DNA of 64,000 nucleotides from Haloarcula amylovorans (GCF_004681185.1 NZ_SRIF01000001.1:1364001-1428000); one strand, 5' to 3'; shown: positions 35,787 through 45,343, numbered from the stretch's first letter. Notes: generated by a model not told the origin, from the sequence alone. Program-made: numbers and translations.

Positions 35787-37632
35787 CGATGACGAACAGC
35801 AGGTCGCCCATGTCGACGGAATCGCCCTCACCGATGGCGATTTCGTTGATAGTGCCGCCGCGTTCGGCGACGATGTCGTTCTCCATCTTCATCGCCTCCA
35901 GCACGCAGAGTACGTCCCCGGATTCGACCTCGTCGCCCTCGTCGACGTTCACTTCGAGGATCGTCCCTTGCATCTCGGCGGTGAGTTCCTGCCCTTCGGC
36001 GCTGGACCCGCCGCCGTCGCTGCTGCCGGACCCGCTGGCCTGCGGCCGCTGCGGACCGTCATCACCGGCTGCGTCCACGTCGCCGACGTTGATGGGCGGT
36101 GCGCCGCGTTCCTCTAAGTCCACGTCGAAGCGCTTGCCGTTGACCTCGACGGTGAACTCGCGTTCGACGAGTTCCTCCTCGTCCTCGTCGTCGGAATCGG
36201 TCTCTGTGCCCCACTTTTCCTGGGCCTCCTCGATGCGTTCCTTATCGAGCGTCTCGTCGAGGTATTTCGTCGTGTGCGTCGAGGCGACGAACTCCTCGTC
36301 GGTGAGCATCAGGCGGTGGAAGGGGATGACTGTGGGGAACCCCTCGACGTCGAACTCCGCGAGAGCGCGCTTCCCGCGGGCGATGACCTCCTCGCGGTCG
36401 GAGCCGTGGACGATGAGCTTCGCGATCATCGAGTCGTAGTCGGTGACGAGGTCGTCGCCCTGTCTGAGCGCGTCGTCCATCCGCACGCCGATGCCGCCCG
36501 GTGGGTCGTAGGTCTCCAGCGACCCGCTGTTGGCCGGCGCGAAGTCCTTTGCGGCGTTCTCGGCGTTGATGCGGAACTCCATCGCGTGGCCGTCGATCTC
36601 GACGTCGTCCTGTTCGAACGAGAGGGTCTCGTCCTGTGCGACTCGAATCTGCCACTTCACGATGTCGATGCCCGTGATCTCCTCGGTGACGCAGTGCTCG
36701 ACCTGAATCCGCGTGTTCACTTCGAGGAAGTAGAAGTTGGCGTCAGGGCCGAGGACCTCGTCGGCCTCGCGGTCGGGGTCCTCCTCGACGAGGAACTCGA
36801 CGGTGCCAGCGTTGTAGTAGTCGGCCTCGCGCACACCGCGGCGGGCGGACTCGCCGATCTCTTCACGGAGCTCGTCGGAGAGCGCCGCGGAGGGACCCTC
36901 CTCGATGACCTTCTGGTGCCGTCGCTGGAGCGAGCAGTCACGCTCACCGAGGTGTTGGACGTTACCGTCGTGGTCGGCGATGATCTGAATCTCGATGTGG
37001 CGGGGGTTCTCCAGATACCGTTCGAGGTAGACGGAGTCGTTCGAGAAGTACGCCTCTCCCTCGCGTTTTGCCGATTCGAGCTGCTCTTCGGCCTCGTCGG
37101 GGTCGTGGACGATCTTCATCCCGCGGCCGCCGCCGCCACCCTCGGCCTTGATGGCCACCGGGAAGCCGTGTTCCTCCCCGAACTCGACGACTTCTTCGGG
37201 GTCGTCGACCGGGTCGGTCGTCCCGGGAACGATGGGCACGTCAGCCGACTGCATGATCCGGCGGGCTTTCGTCTTCTCGCCCAGTTTCTCCATCGCGTCG
37301 CCGGCCGGACCGATCCACTTCACGCCCTCGGCATCTTCGACCTTGCGGGCGAAGTCGGCGTTCTCCGCGAGGAAGCCGTATCCGGGGTGGATTGCGTCGG
37401 CATCCGCCTGTTGAGCGGCATCGACGATGGCGTCCTGATCGAGGTAGGAATCGGCCGCGCGGGCTGGCCCGACGTTGTACGCCTCGTCGGCGTAGCGAAC
37501 GTGGCCGGAGTGTTTGTCGGCCTCGGAGTAGACCGCCACGGTCCCGATGCCCAGTTCTTCACACGCGCGCATGACGCGCACCGCGATCTCACCGCGGTTG
37601 GCGACGAGCACCTTGTCGAACATATCGCTCAT
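35782..37632 (-). CDS. pccA: Acyl-CoA carboxylase biotin carboxylase/BCCP subunit
   Basis: Carboxylates its own biotin with ATP and bicarbonate for acetyl-/propionyl-CoA carboxylase. 616 residues. Biotin-carboxylase N-terminal domain [17 protein letters not shown], then ATP-grasp with the Gly-rich loop [11 protein letters not shown], the C-terminal carboxylase domain ([15 protein letters not shown]) and an acidic linker. The BCCP domain carries the biotinylated Lys582 in [13 protein letters not shown] box at 37649-37656 gives a leaderless start; the ATG three codons later (37623) is an alternative. The stop codon lies within the hairpin array. Confidence 0.93.
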   Translation of the reverse strand: MSDMFDKVLVANRGEIAVRVMRACEELGIGTVAVYSEADKHSGHVRYADEAYNVGPARAADSYLDQDAIVDAAQQADADAIHPGYGFLAENADFARKVEDAEGVKWIGPAGDAMEKLGEKTKARRIMQSADVPIVPGTTDPVDDPEEVVEFGEEHGFPVAIKAEGGGGGRGMKIVHDPDEAEEQLESAKREGEAYFSNDSVYLERYLENPRHIEIQIIADHDGNVQHLGERDCSLQRRHQKVIEEGPSAALSDELREEIGESARRGVREADYYNAGTVEFLVEEDPDREADEVLGPDANFYFLEVNTRIQVEHCVTEEITGIDIVKWQIRVAQDETLSFEQDDVEIDGHAMEFRINAENAAKDFAPANSGSLETYDPPGGIGVRMDDALRQGDDLVTDYDSMIAKLIVHGSDREEVIARGKRALAEFDVEGFPTVIPFHRLMLTDEEFVASTHTTKYLDETLDKERIEEAQEKWGTETDSDDEDEEELVEREFTVEVNGKRFDVDLEERGAPPINVGDVDAAGDDGPQRPQASGSGSSDGGGSSAEGQELTAEMQGTILEVNVDEGDEVESGDVLCVLEAMKMENDIVAERGGTINEIAIGEGDSVDMGDLLFVID

Positions 37633-37648
37633 TACCCGTAGTCACCCC

Positions 37649-37656
37649 ATAAAACC
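37649..37656 (-). promoter_or_regulatory. TATA box of the biotin carboxylase gene
   Basis: Minus-strand GTTTTATG lies 17-24 nt upstream of the ATG at 37632 (26-33 nt from the alternative ATG at 37623). The second distance is more typical of leaderless haloarchaeal genes and slightly favours the shorter protein. Confidence 0.5.
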
Positions 37657-37778
37657 ACCCGGAGATTAGAGGCGAAGGTAGCGGTCAGCATCGCGCTCGT
37701 GGGAAACTGCGGACGAGCGTCGTAACTGGAGGTGCTGCTCGAATAAACGACCCGTCGGCCGCCGTTCGAGTGCGGCTG

Positions 37779-38081
37779 TTACATCCGCTCGGTACGCCCC
37801 GCCGCGCTCCATGGGTCCGTCGGGCTCTCCTTTCGCACGCGGAGGTGACGCTTCTGTGTTGCGTCGATACGCTCCGAGAACGACCACTCCTTGCCGTCCC
37901 ACGTTTCTCCCGACTCGGCGGCCGCAGCCGCTGCCGCGGCAGCGGCCCGCTGTCGGTCGGTGAGGTGCGCGCCGATGGCGACAGCGATGGCTGCCGCCTC
38001 GTCGGCCGACGCGTCGGGAACCTGCGTTGCGATCTCGGCGACCAGTTCGGCGTCCGTCGTCTCGTCGGTGTCTGCGGCCAT
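37779..38081 (-). CDS. pccX: PccX-like small carboxylase subunit
   Basis: A 100-residue protein located directly after pccB with a one-base gap. An N-terminal acidic helix ([20 protein letters not shown]) is followed by an Ala-run helix and a C-terminal [13 protein letters not shown]...[16 protein letters not shown] tail with conserved aromatic and charged residues. This matches the third, small subunit (PccX) described for Haloferax mediterranei propionyl-CoA carboxylase, and resembles the epsilon subunits of actinobacterial acyl-CoA carboxylases. It is probably needed for complex activity (family knowledge). Confidence 0.85.
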   Translation of the reverse strand: MAADTDETTDAELVAEIATQVPDASADEAAAIAVAIGAHLTDRQRAAAAAAAAAAESGETWDGKEWSFSERIDATQKRHLRVRKESPTDPWSAAGRTERM

Positions 38082-38082
38082 G

Positions 38083-39633
38083 TTACAGTGGGATGTTACC
38101 GTGTTTGCGGTCGGGTTGGTCTTTGCGCTTGCCCCGGAGCAGATCGAGGTCTTCGACGAGTCGGGACCGGGTGTCCTTCGGTTCGATGACGTCGTCGACG
38201 AACCCGCGTTCGGCGGCTGTGTAGGGGTTTGCGAAGGCGTCGCGGTACTCGTCGATGAGCTGCTGACGGCGGGCCTCCACGTCGTCTGCGTCTTCGAGTT
38301 CGTCGTCGTAGAGGACGTTCACCGCGCCCTGTGGTCCCATCACCGCGATCTCGGCGGTCGGCCACGCGTAGTTCACGTCCGCGCCGATGTGTTTCGAGGC
38401 CATCACGTCGTACGCGCCGCCGTAGGCCTTCCGCGTGATGACGGTCAGCAGCGGCACCGTCGCCTCGCTGTAGGCGTACAGCAGTTTCGCGCCGTGGTTG
38501 ATGATAGCGTTTCGCTCCTGGTCCTTCCCGGGCATGAAGCCGGGCACGTCGACGAACGTGACGATGGGGATGTTGAACGCGTCACAGAAGCGGACGAAGC
38601 GGGCCGCCTTCCGCGAGGCGTCGATGTCGAGCGTCCCGGCGTTGACCCGGGGCTGGTTGCCGACGACGCCGACCGAGTGGCCGTCGAGTCGGGCGAACCC
38701 GGTGACGATATTGCGGGCGAACGCCTCGGCGACCTCGAAGAAGGAATCCTCGTCGAGGACGCCGTTGATGACCGAAACCATATCGTATGGTTTCTGTGGC
38801 TGGTCGGGCACCGTTTCGACGAGTGACTCATCACGGCGTTCCGGGTCGTCCCAGGACTCGACGCTCGGCGGGTCCGCGACGTTGTTTTGCGGGAGGAACG
38901 AGAGGAGATACCGGATATCGTCCATCGCGGCCTTCTCGTCGGCGGCGGTGAAGTGAGCGACACCGGACTCGCTGGCGTGGGTCCCCGCCCCGCCTAACTC
39001 GTCGAAGCCGACCTCCTCACCGGTGACCGTCTCGATGACGTCCGGTCCCGTGATGAACATGTGGCTCGTCTCCTCGACCATGTAGACGAAGTCCGTAATC
39101 GCGGGGGAGTACACCGCGCCACCGGCACACGGTCCCATGATGGCCGAAATCTGCGGGACGACGCCGCTGGCTTGCTGGTTGCGGTGGAAGATGTCGGCGT
39201 AGCCGGCCAGTGAGTCGATACCCTCTTGGATGCGCGCGCCGGCCGAGTCGTTCAATCCGATGATGGGTGCGCCGTTCTCGATGGCTTTGTCCATCACCTT
39301 ACACACCTTCTGGGCGAATGCCTCGCCGAGCGACCCGCCGAAGACGGTGAAGTCGTGGGCGAAGACGTACACACGTTCGCCGTTGACCTTGCCGTAGCCG
39401 ACGACGACACCGTCGCCAGGGGCACGCTTCTCGTCCATGTCGAAGTTCGTCGAGCGGTGCTCTCGTAACGCGTCGATTTCGACGAACGTGTCGTCGTCGA
39501 GGAAGTAGTCGATTCGCTCGCGGGCAGTGAGTTTCCCCTTCTCGTGTTGGGCCTCGATGCGTTCTTCACCACCGCCCCGTTCGGCCTCCGCTTTCCGCTC
39601 GCGGAGGTCCTCGACACGGTCATCGTGACTCAC
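38083..39633 (-). CDS. pccB: Acyl-CoA carboxylase carboxyltransferase subunit
   Basis: Transfers the carboxyl group from biotin to propionyl- or acetyl-CoA. 516 residues from a GTG at 39633 ([18 protein letters not shown]), matching the length of Haloferax PccB. Crotonase-fold motifs: [35 protein letters not shown] and the second-domain [14 protein letters not shown] and [20 protein letters not shown], which forms the biotin/CoA site. The frame extends upstream to 39744, but there it overlaps the divergent DNA glycosylase start and is Arg-rich. The complex likely feeds propionate or acetyl-CoA into methylmalonyl-CoA or malonyl-CoA. Confidence 0.93.
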   Translation of the reverse strand: MSHDDRVEDLRERKAEAERGGGEERIEAQHEKGKLTARERIDYFLDDDTFVEIDALREHRSTNFDMDEKRAPGDGVVVGYGKVNGERVYVFAHDFTVFGGSLGEAFAQKVCKVMDKAIENGAPIIGLNDSAGARIQEGIDSLAGYADIFHRNQQASGVVPQISAIMGPCAGGAVYSPAITDFVYMVEETSHMFITGPDVIETVTGEEVGFDELGGAGTHASESGVAHFTAADEKAAMDDIRYLLSFLPQNNVADPPSVESWDDPERRDESLVETVPDQPQKPYDMVSVINGVLDEDSFFEVAEAFARNIVTGFARLDGHSVGVVGNQPRVNAGTLDIDASRKAARFVRFCDAFNIPIVTFVDVPGFMPGKDQERNAIINHGAKLLYAYSEATVPLLTVITRKAYGGAYDVMASKHIGADVNYAWPTAEIAVMGPQGAVNVLYDDELEDADDVEARRQQLIDEYRDAFANPYTAAERGFVDDVIEPKDTRSRLVEDLDLLRGKRKDQPDRKHGNIPL

Positions 39634-39764
39634 GCGACACCACGGCTCCCGGACCTGAGCATACCCGTTCCGTAGAGTGCATCCGAGAAAAACATTGCCC
39701 GACGGTCGTTCGAAATACGGCCGAAATCGTCGGAGTTTTGCCACACTGCCGCGTCAGACCGCCC

Positions 39765-40388
39765 GTGAAGAACATCACGGCTACGCAGCACAATCCCTTC
39801 GGCTTCGACCCGCCGTGTGAGCCATTCGTCCCGGGATACGGCGATGCGAACGCCGATTTCCACGTCATCGGCGACCATCCCGGCGTTCACGGCGGCAGCG
39901 AGACGGGCATCCCCTTCACCGGCACACCGGCTGCAGACACTCTCCAGCGAGCGCTGGTCGAGGCGGGCCTCTTGCGAGAGGCCGGAACGCCGCCCGTGGT
40001 CGAGAAGACCTACCTCTCGTACATGTACATGTGCGGTGACCGGGAGCCGACGGAGCGAGACTACGACGACCACGAACCGATGTTCGACACCGAGGTCAGG
40101 GCAATCACCTCCCACGTCCTGTTGCCGGTCGGCGAGCGCGCGACGAAACACGTCTTCGCCAACATGACCCCCCGACGGGCTGACGAGGTGGAGATGGACG
40201 AACTGCACGGTACGGAAGTCAGAGGTAGCGGCTGGCTCGTCTATCCAATCAAGGACCCCGCCGAATGGGTCGACACCGACGAGGAGCGACTGGTCGCGGC
40301 GCTGAAAGCCCTCTTACAGACGGACTATCGACAGGAAGCCGAACTCGGCCGGTTCCTCCCGGGCGACGAAGTCTGGCGCGTCCGGTGA
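39765..40388 (+). CDS. Uracil-DNA glycosylase superfamily protein
   Basis: A 207-residue member of the UDG superfamily resembling families 4/5, starting at GTG 39765. The N-terminal FVPGYGDANADFHVIGDHPG matches the GEAPG-like catalytic motif, here GDHPGVHGG, and TGTPAADTLQ follows. Only two Cys residues are near the expected cluster positions, so the Fe-S cluster of classical family 4 enzymes is probably absent. The residue at the catalytic Asp/Glu position needs alignment. Divergent from pccB. Confidence 0.75.
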   Translation: MKNITATQHNPFGFDPPCEPFVPGYGDANADFHVIGDHPGVHGGSETGIPFTGTPAADTLQRALVEAGLLREAGTPPVVEKTYLSYMYMCGDREPTERDYDDHEPMFDTEVRAITSHVLLPVGERATKHVFANMTPRRADEVEMDELHGTEVRGSGWLVYPIKDPAEWVDTDEERLVAALKALLQTDYRQEAELGRFLPGDEVWRVR

Positions 40389-40389
40389 G

Positions 40390-41178
40390 CTACGGCGAGA
40401 GCGAACTCGCCGAGAGCGGCGTCGAGTCGTCGTGATACCGTTTGAATCGGTCCTCGGCCCACGATCGAACTGCCGAGTGGTCACTGTCGACGGCAGCCTG
40501 TAACACGCCGCGGTCGTCGCGGACGAGGACGTTTACCACGTCATCGACGATTGTCACAGCTAGCGGGATCTCGCCGTCGTAGACGCGGATAGACGCGGTT
40601 TCGGCCTCGACGAGGTCGCGGAGCCGACCGCGTAGCGCCTCGTCTGCGACGAGCGCATCGATAGCACGCTGTGGGAGGACCGCCCGGAACCGCTGTTCGC
40701 CAGCGCGGGCAGCCGCGACGCGGAGGCTCTGGTCGTTCAGCGTATGGGAGAACGCCGAGACCTCGTCGGCCTCGTCCATCAGCGTCAACAGGTGCTGTAA
40801 GGGCGCGTTCGGCCGTGTCTGTGTGGGTCTGGTGATGGTCGCGCCCGCGAGATGACGGAGATCGAAGTCCATCGTGTCCGTCGGCAGGTACTCGACGATG
40901 TCTCGGAGTTCGCGCTCGGTGTCGAGAACGTCCATGAGGTCACGAAACCCCTCGGCGACGAGTGTGCCGGTCGCGGTTGCGACGTAGCTGCCACCGTCGC
41001 GACGCACCCACTTGCGGTCCTCGAAGTCGCCGAGGATGCGGCCGAGCGTGGCCTGTGACGCGCCCGTTTCCTCGGCGAGTTCCGAACGGGTATGTCCCTC
41101 CGCGGCGAGGAGCTCCAGCACCGCGACGCGGTTCGACGAGAGCGCGAGGAACTCAATCTCATCGAGCGTGGCGTCCAT
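40390..41178 (-). CDS. Winged-helix regulator with FilR1-type domain
   Basis: A 262-residue regulator of the same two-domain type as that at 5702. It has an N-terminal winged helix (TRSELAEETGASQATLGRIL as helix-turn-helix) and a FilR1-like C-terminal domain ending VVNVLVRDDRGVLQAAVD. I chose the ATG at 41178 (MDATLDEIEFLALS), as the upstream extension is not protein-like. Its stop lies one base after the glycosylase stop (convergent). The EamA transporter starts 227 bp upstream on the other strand, which makes it a possible target. Confidence 0.8.
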   Translation of the reverse strand: MDATLDEIEFLALSSNRVAVLELLAAEGHTRSELAEETGASQATLGRILGDFEDRKWVRRDGGSYVATATGTLVAEGFRDLMDVLDTERELRDIVEYLPTDTMDFDLRHLAGATITRPTQTRPNAPLQHLLTLMDEADEVSAFSHTLNDQSLRVAAARAGEQRFRAVLPQRAIDALVADEALRGRLRDLVEAETASIRVYDGEIPLAVTIVDDVVNVLVRDDRGVLQAAVDSDHSAVRSWAEDRFKRYHDDSTPLSASSLSP

Positions 41179-41405
41179 ACCCGGCGCTACAGAAGCCTCG
41201 CACATACCCCTTTCGCGTCGTGAAATAGTTTCACCCTGTGAAAGCACGCCACGGGTCGTCGGCTGTTTCCCATCGTGTAAGATTTTCTGAACGAGATTAT
41301 AAGCGACAGTCTCCTACTGACGAGTACGATGAGAGAACTCCTATCTGCGTTTCTACGCCGTACTTCGACGGTCGCCGACGTGAGCGACCGGGAGGTAGTA
41401 TAACG

Positions 41406-42386
41406 ATGGTGTCACGACGAATGCTCGCCTTCGGCGTCGCTGCGAGCGTGCTGTTCGGCGGCACGTTCGTCGCCGCGAAGGCCGGCCTCGCGCATTTCCC
41501 GCCACTGTTGTTCGTCGCGTTGCGGTTCGATATCGCGGCCGTGGTGCTGCTGGGCTACGTGGTGCTCACTCGTTCATGGAGCGAACTGCTTCCGCAGACT
41601 CGCGGTGACCTCCTAGGCATCCTCTCGACAGGGCTGCTCGCGCTCGGCCTGACGAACGCACTGTTGTTCGTCGGCCAGCAGGACGCCACCAGCGCCGTCG
41701 GAGCCATCGTCTTCAGTCTCAATCCCATCCTGACGCCGGTGTTCGCGGCGCTCTTGCTTTCGGACGAACGCCTCTCGGCTCGCGGCGCGACCGGCCTCCT
41801 CGTCGGCCTGCTCGGCGTCGGCCTGGTCGTGAACCCCGACCCGGCGATGCTGCTTGGCGGTGGCGGGGGCAAGCTCTTGCTGTTCGGTGGCGCGGTCAGC
41901 GGGGCGCTCGGAAGCGTCCTCGTTCGCTGGAGCGACGCCGGCCTCGAAAGCACGGTCCGAACGGCGTGGGGGCTCCCGTTCGCCGCGGCGCTCTGCCACG
42001 CGCTCAGTCTGTCGGCCGGCGAGTCGCTCGCGGCCGTTAGCTGGACCGCCGGGGCGCTACTCGCACTGCTCTACGTCGGTGTGTTCGCGGGCGCGATCGC
42101 ATACGTGGCCTACTTCGGGCTGCTCGACACCGCCGGGGCGACCCACGCGAACCTCGTCTTCTACGTCGTCCCCGTCGTCTCGACGCTCGGCGGCTGGGCG
42201 CTGCTCGGTGAATCCATCTCGGAACTCGCCGTCGTCGGGTTCCTGACTGTCTTCGCCGGGTTCGCGATACTCGGCAGCGAGTCACTCTCACTCGCCACCG
42301 TCAGGTCCTGGGTTCGTGAGGAAACCGCCGTCCCGACCGACCGCCTCGCCGTCGGCGAGGACGCAACCGGATTCGAGTCGGACTGA
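41406..42386 (+). CDS. EamA/DMT-family transporter
   Basis: A drug/metabolite-transporter membrane protein, 326 residues, with two EamA repeats of about five helices each (TM stretches such as MLAFGVAASVLFGGTFVAAK, quoted as the first). Motif-like GLTNALLFVGQQDATSAVGA and HANLVFYVVPVVSTLGGWAL sit at the ends of the repeats. The ATG at 41406 is preferred over an upstream frame start, because the preceding 56 residues are not membrane- or protein-like. Substrate is unknown. Faces the FilR1-type regulator divergently. Confidence 0.88.
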   Translation: MVSRRMLAFGVAASVLFGGTFVAAKAGLAHFPPLLFVALRFDIAAVVLLGYVVLTRSWSELLPQTRGDLLGILSTGLLALGLTNALLFVGQQDATSAVGAIVFSLNPILTPVFAALLLSDERLSARGATGLLVGLLGVGLVVNPDPAMLLGGGGGKLLLFGGAVSGALGSVLVRWSDAGLESTVRTAWGLPFAAALCHALSLSAGESLAAVSWTAGALLALLYVGVFAGAIAYVAYFGLLDTAGATHANLVFYVVPVVSTLGGWALLGESISELAVVGFLTVFAGFAILGSESLSLATVRSWVREETAVPTDRLAVGEDATGFESD

Positions 42387-42404
42387 GCCCCCGGGCTAAC
42401 CTTC

Positions 42405-42412
42405 ATTATATA
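42405..42412 (+). promoter_or_regulatory. TATA box of the DUF555 gene
   Basis: ATTATATA lies 20-27 nt upstream of the ATG at 42432, predicting a leaderless transcript. It is the clearest TATA box on the plus strand in this part of the window. Confidence 0.6.
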
Positions 42413-42431
42413 GGCTCACAAACACTCTCGC

Positions 42432-42890
42432 ATGGACTGCAGAGTTGTCGTCGAGGCCGCCGTACCCGTCTACGACGTAGGGACGTCCGACGAGGCCGTC
42501 CGTATCGCCATCTCGAAGACTGGCGAGATGCTCAATCCCGACCTCAACTACGTCGAGATCAACATGGGCGAGCGCCACTGCCCGCACTGCGGGGAGGGGT
42601 TGGACCCCGCGTTTCTCGCCGCCGACGAGAGTCTGGTTGCGCTCGAACTGGAGATGATGGTCTTCAACGTCGAACGCGACGAACACGCTGCCCGCATCGC
42701 CCGTAAGGAAATCGGGCAGCGACTGGAGAACATCCCGCTCGACGTCCTCGAAATAGAGGAGATAGAAGAAGACGACGAAGACGAGGAGACGAAAGCGGAG
42801 AACGACGACGCGACAGCAGAGAGCAGCGCAGAGACGGGCGACGACGATGACGAGGTCCTCCCCGAGTTTGAGGACCTCATCGACGAGTAG
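42432..42890 (+). CDS. DUF555/UPF0212 family protein
   Basis: A 152-residue archaeal protein of the DUF555 family. The N-terminal ~105 residues are conserved (MDCRVVVEAAVPVYDVGTSD and a CPHCGE zinc knuckle at about residues 50-55). The last 45 residues are a Glu/Asp-rich tail typical of haloarchaeal expansion. The knuckle CPHCGEGLDPAFLAADESLV suggests metal or nucleic-acid binding. Function is unknown; family members are restricted to archaea. Confidence 0.85.
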   Translation: MDCRVVVEAAVPVYDVGTSDEAVRIAISKTGEMLNPDLNYVEINMGERHCPHCGEGLDPAFLAADESLVALELEMMVFNVERDEHAARIARKEIGQRLENIPLDVLEIEEIEEDDEDEETKAENDDATAESSAETGDDDDEVLPEFEDLIDE

Positions 42891-42959
42891 TCAGACGACT
42901 CGCAGTCCGTACTCACGGTTCGGTCGTTCGGTAGTTACCTCTCGAAGTGAGAGGATACG

Positions 42960-43196
42960 TTAATCCGCGGCGGCAGAAACAGGTTCTTTCTCCTCGGTGG
43001 TCATCTCCGAGGTGATTCCATCGACGATCGCGAAGACGGCGGCCTTGTGGTCGGTCTTCGACTTGTGAATCGAGGTCGGTTTGACGCCGAGTTCGGCGTA
43101 CTCGTCGTGTTCCACGTCCGAGCCTGTGTCGGCCTCGTAGTGGTCTTGTACCTGTGCAAGCAGGCCGTGAAGGTGGATGAGCTCCTGCTTTTTCAT
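42960..43196 (-). CDS. UPF0058 family protein
   Basis: A 78-residue archaeal protein of UPF0058: MKKQELIHLHGLLAQVQDHY is the signature. The central KPTSIHKSKTDHKAAVFAI segment is also conserved. I chose the ATG at 43196, which gives the usual start MKKQELIHLHG; an ATG two codons upstream (43202) is possible. Function is unknown. Confidence 0.85.
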   Translation of the reverse strand: MKKQELIHLHGLLAQVQDHYEADTGSDVEHDEYAELGVKPTSIHKSKTDHKAAVFAIVDGITSEMTTEEKEPVSAAAD

Positions 43197-43381
43197 GGTC
43201 ATGCGAAGCTAGAGACTGGAGGGTTATAGTAGTACTCTGACGAGGGTTAACACACTGATAAAGAATAGTTACAAACCTGCCGTCCGGACTCTCATTTCTG
43301 ATTTCGGCTGTTAAATGGCACCTAAACGGTCGAAAACGAGCGATTGAAAGGTTTTTGTCGATGGGACCGACACTGATCCAC

Positions 43382-43789
43382 ATGGAGTACGACGATATGC
43401 TCGATCGGGCGGCGAGCGAGACACCTGAGATTGCCGAGTCGGAAGACCGACTCGACGTCCCCGACCCAGCGGTCCGAGAGGAGGGTAACGAAACCGTCGT
43501 CGAGAACTTCCAGTCGCTGTGTGACGCGTTGGGTCGGGACCCGGACCACGTCCTCCAGTTCCTCCAGCGCGATGTGGGGACCAGCGCGCACATCGATGAG
43601 AGCGGGCGGGCGCGGCTCACGGGGTCGTTCGACGCCGGCAGGCTCGGGACCGCCGTCGACGAGTACGTCGAACAGTTCGTCCGCTGTCCGGAGTGTGGCT
43701 TACCGGACACGCGACTGGAACAGGAGGGCGACACGGTGCTCCTCCGATGTGAGGCCTGTGGGGCGCGCTCTGCGACGGGCGACGAGTGA
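43382..43789 (+). CDS. eif2b: Translation initiation factor aIF2 beta subunit
   Basis: Beta subunit of archaeal IF2, which with alpha and gamma delivers initiator tRNA to the small subunit. 135 residues. The alpha/beta core has ETVVENFQSLCDALGRDPDH and LQFLQRDVGTSAHI. The C-terminal zinc ribbon provides CPECG and CEACG (quoted as pairs). The ATG at 43382 is used; an upstream in-frame ATG would add nine residues without family support. Next is a small zinc protein on the opposite strand, convergent. Confidence 0.93.
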   Translation: MEYDDMLDRAASETPEIAESEDRLDVPDPAVREEGNETVVENFQSLCDALGRDPDHVLQFLQRDVGTSAHIDESGRARLTGSFDAGRLGTAVDEYVEQFVRCPECGLPDTRLEQEGDTVLLRCEACGARSATGDE

Positions 43790-43808
43790 GGGGTCTCCGC
43801 AGCCCCGG

Positions 43809-43988
43809 TTACTGGAGATTTTTCAGCGTCTGTAAGTCGCGGTCAGTTCGGGTAAACTCCGCGAGCCGCCGGCTCGCGTGGCAGTTCGGACAGTGGAACA
43901 GCGAATCGTGTGTCGGTAGCTCACTCGGCGTCGACTCCCAGTCTTTCGTGCATTCCGGACAGAGCAACCGAACGTACGCTTCTTCCAT
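43809..43988 (-). CDS. Small zinc-ribbon protein (DUF7836-like)
   Basis: A 59-residue protein read from ATG 43988 to the stop at 43809. It begins MEEAYVRLLCPECTKDWEST. A CPEC pair near residue 10 and a CPNC pair near residue 33 define a zinc ribbon. The C-terminus is RDLQTLKNLQ. It matches a small haloarchaeal zinc-binding family (DUF7836) in overall pattern. It is short and easily missed. The start lies just downstream of a dyad and a TATA-like box at 44018-44025. Confidence 0.85.
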   Translation of the reverse strand: MEEAYVRLLCPECTKDWESTPSELPTHDSLFHCPNCHASRRLAEFTRTDRDLQTLKNLQ

Positions 43989-43989
43989 G

Positions 43990-44025
43990 TGTGCTAATCA
44001 CACACACTCAGAGAGGGCAAAAAGA
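43990..44025 (-). promoter_or_regulatory. Promoter and dyad of the small zinc protein
   Basis: The dyad GTGTG-CTAAT-CACAC lies immediately upstream of the ATG at 43988, at the expected transcription start. A TATA-like CTTTTTGC on the minus strand lies at 44018-44025. A dyad at the start site would suit a repressor. Confidence 0.4.
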
Positions 44026-44074
44026 TTGGTGTCACCCCACTCGTCTGCCTCGGAACGTGACACCGAATCGGAAC

Positions 44075-45049
44075 TTACGCGGGAACGTCTTCGGCTTCGA
44101 GCAGTTCTTTGTACCGGTTGCGGATGGTGACCTCCGAGACGTTGGCGACGGTACCGACCTCGCTCTGGGTCACCTTCTCGTTGGTCAACAGCGCGCCGGC
44201 GTACACCGCGGCTGCGGCCAGTCCGACTGGCGACTTCCCGGAGAGCAGACCGGCGTCGCGCGCTCGAACGATGAGTTCGCGGGCCCGTCGCTCCGTTTCC
44301 TCGGAGAGGTCGAGGTCCGAGACGAACCGTGGGAGGTACTGCTCGGGGTCCGCGGGCTGGACTTCGAGGTTCAGTTCGCGGACCACGTACCGGTACGTCC
44401 GGGTCAGTTCCATCTTTTCGACTCGCGAGACGACCGCCATCTCGTCGAGCGAACGCGGGCTCCCGGCCATCCGGGCCGCCGCGTACAGCGCCGACGTCGC
44501 AACACCCTCGATGGAGCGGCCGGGCAGGAGGTTTTCGTCTAACGCCCGGCGGTAGATGACACTGGCCGTCTCGCGGACGTTCTGGGGCAGGCCCAGCGCC
44601 GAGGCCATGCGGTCGATCTCCCCGAGCGCCTGCTTGAGGTTGCGCTCCTTGGAGTCGCGGGTGCGGAAGCGCTCGTTCCAGGTGCGTAGCCGCTGCATCT
44701 TCTGGCGCTGCTCGCTGGAGAGCGAGCGACCGTAGGCGTCCTTGTTCTGCCAGCCGATGTTGGTCGAGAGCCCCTTGTCGTGCATCATGTTCGTCGTCGG
44801 TGCGCCGACGCGGGACTTCTGGTCTCGCTCTGCGGAGTCGAACGCCCGCCACTCGGGACCGCGGTCGATGCTGTCCTCTTCGATGACGAGACCGCAGTCC
44901 TGACAGACCGTCTCACCGTGTTCGCTGTCCGTGAGTACGTCACCGCCACATTCCGGACAGACGTCCTGCCGTTCCGTCGTCTCCTCGCCGAGTTCCTGTT
45001 CGTCCTGTGTCCGTTCTCGAACGCCGTTGTGTGCTGGTGATTCGCTCAT
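44075..45049 (-). CDS. tfb: Transcription initiation factor TFB
   Basis: TFIIB homologue, 324 residues, recruits RNA polymerase to TBP-bound promoters. The N-terminal zinc ribbon is CPECGGDVLTD...VCQDCGLV (about 33-60). The B-reader region follows (VIEEDSIDRGPEWRAF). Two cyclin-like repeats complete the protein, and ASPVGLAAAAVYAGALL-type and GVATSALYAAARMAGSPRSL segments lie in each. Haloarchaea have several TFBs; the specific paralogue cannot be assigned. It has its own strong promoter at 45131-45148. Confidence 0.93.
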   Translation of the reverse strand: MSESPAHNGVRERTQDEQELGEETTERQDVCPECGGDVLTDSEHGETVCQDCGLVIEEDSIDRGPEWRAFDSAERDQKSRVGAPTTNMMHDKGLSTNIGWQNKDAYGRSLSSEQRQKMQRLRTWNERFRTRDSKERNLKQALGEIDRMASALGLPQNVRETASVIYRRALDENLLPGRSIEGVATSALYAAARMAGSPRSLDEMAVVSRVEKMELTRTYRYVVRELNLEVQPADPEQYLPRFVSDLDLSEETERRARELIVRARDAGLLSGKSPVGLAAAAVYAGALLTNEKVTQSEVGTVANVSEVTIRNRYKELLEAEDVPA

Positions 45050-45130
45050 GATAGGGTGTGTCCCGGGCTGCCGGGTGCATAATCTTGAAATACGATTACT
45101 GTCTTTCTCTTACCCATAGTTAGTTCGACA

Positions 45131-45148
45131 ACTATTTAAATGTTTCGC
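45131..45148 (-). promoter_or_regulatory. TFB gene promoter (BRE + TATA)
   Basis: The minus strand reads GCGAAACATTTAAATAGT: BRE CGAAA directly before TATA TTTAAATA. The expected start is near 45110, giving a leader of about 60 nt before the ATG at 45049. The remaining 195 bp of this gap (45149-45343) holds no clear gene; a TATA-like GCTACTTAACTC at about 45208 could drive a small plus-strand RNA, unproven. Confidence 0.65.
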
Positions 45149-45343
45149 CAATTTTGACCCAAAACCGCCCGACTGCACCGTGGTACCAAAGAACAAACCA
45201 TCCTGGTAAGCTACTTAACTCTGCCGCAAACGGAGACGCCTGGCGCGGGCTCGGCCAGGGCATCGTCTCGGGTGGTTCGACACTCACATCGTCGCTGCCC
45301 CGTACTCAAAGAGAACTATCGGTTTCCGACGACGACCCGCAGT

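Noticed and set aside
39633..39744. Upstream extension of PccB.
   Set aside because: Overlaps the divergent glycosylase start, is Arg-rich, and the GTG start gives the length of known PccB proteins.
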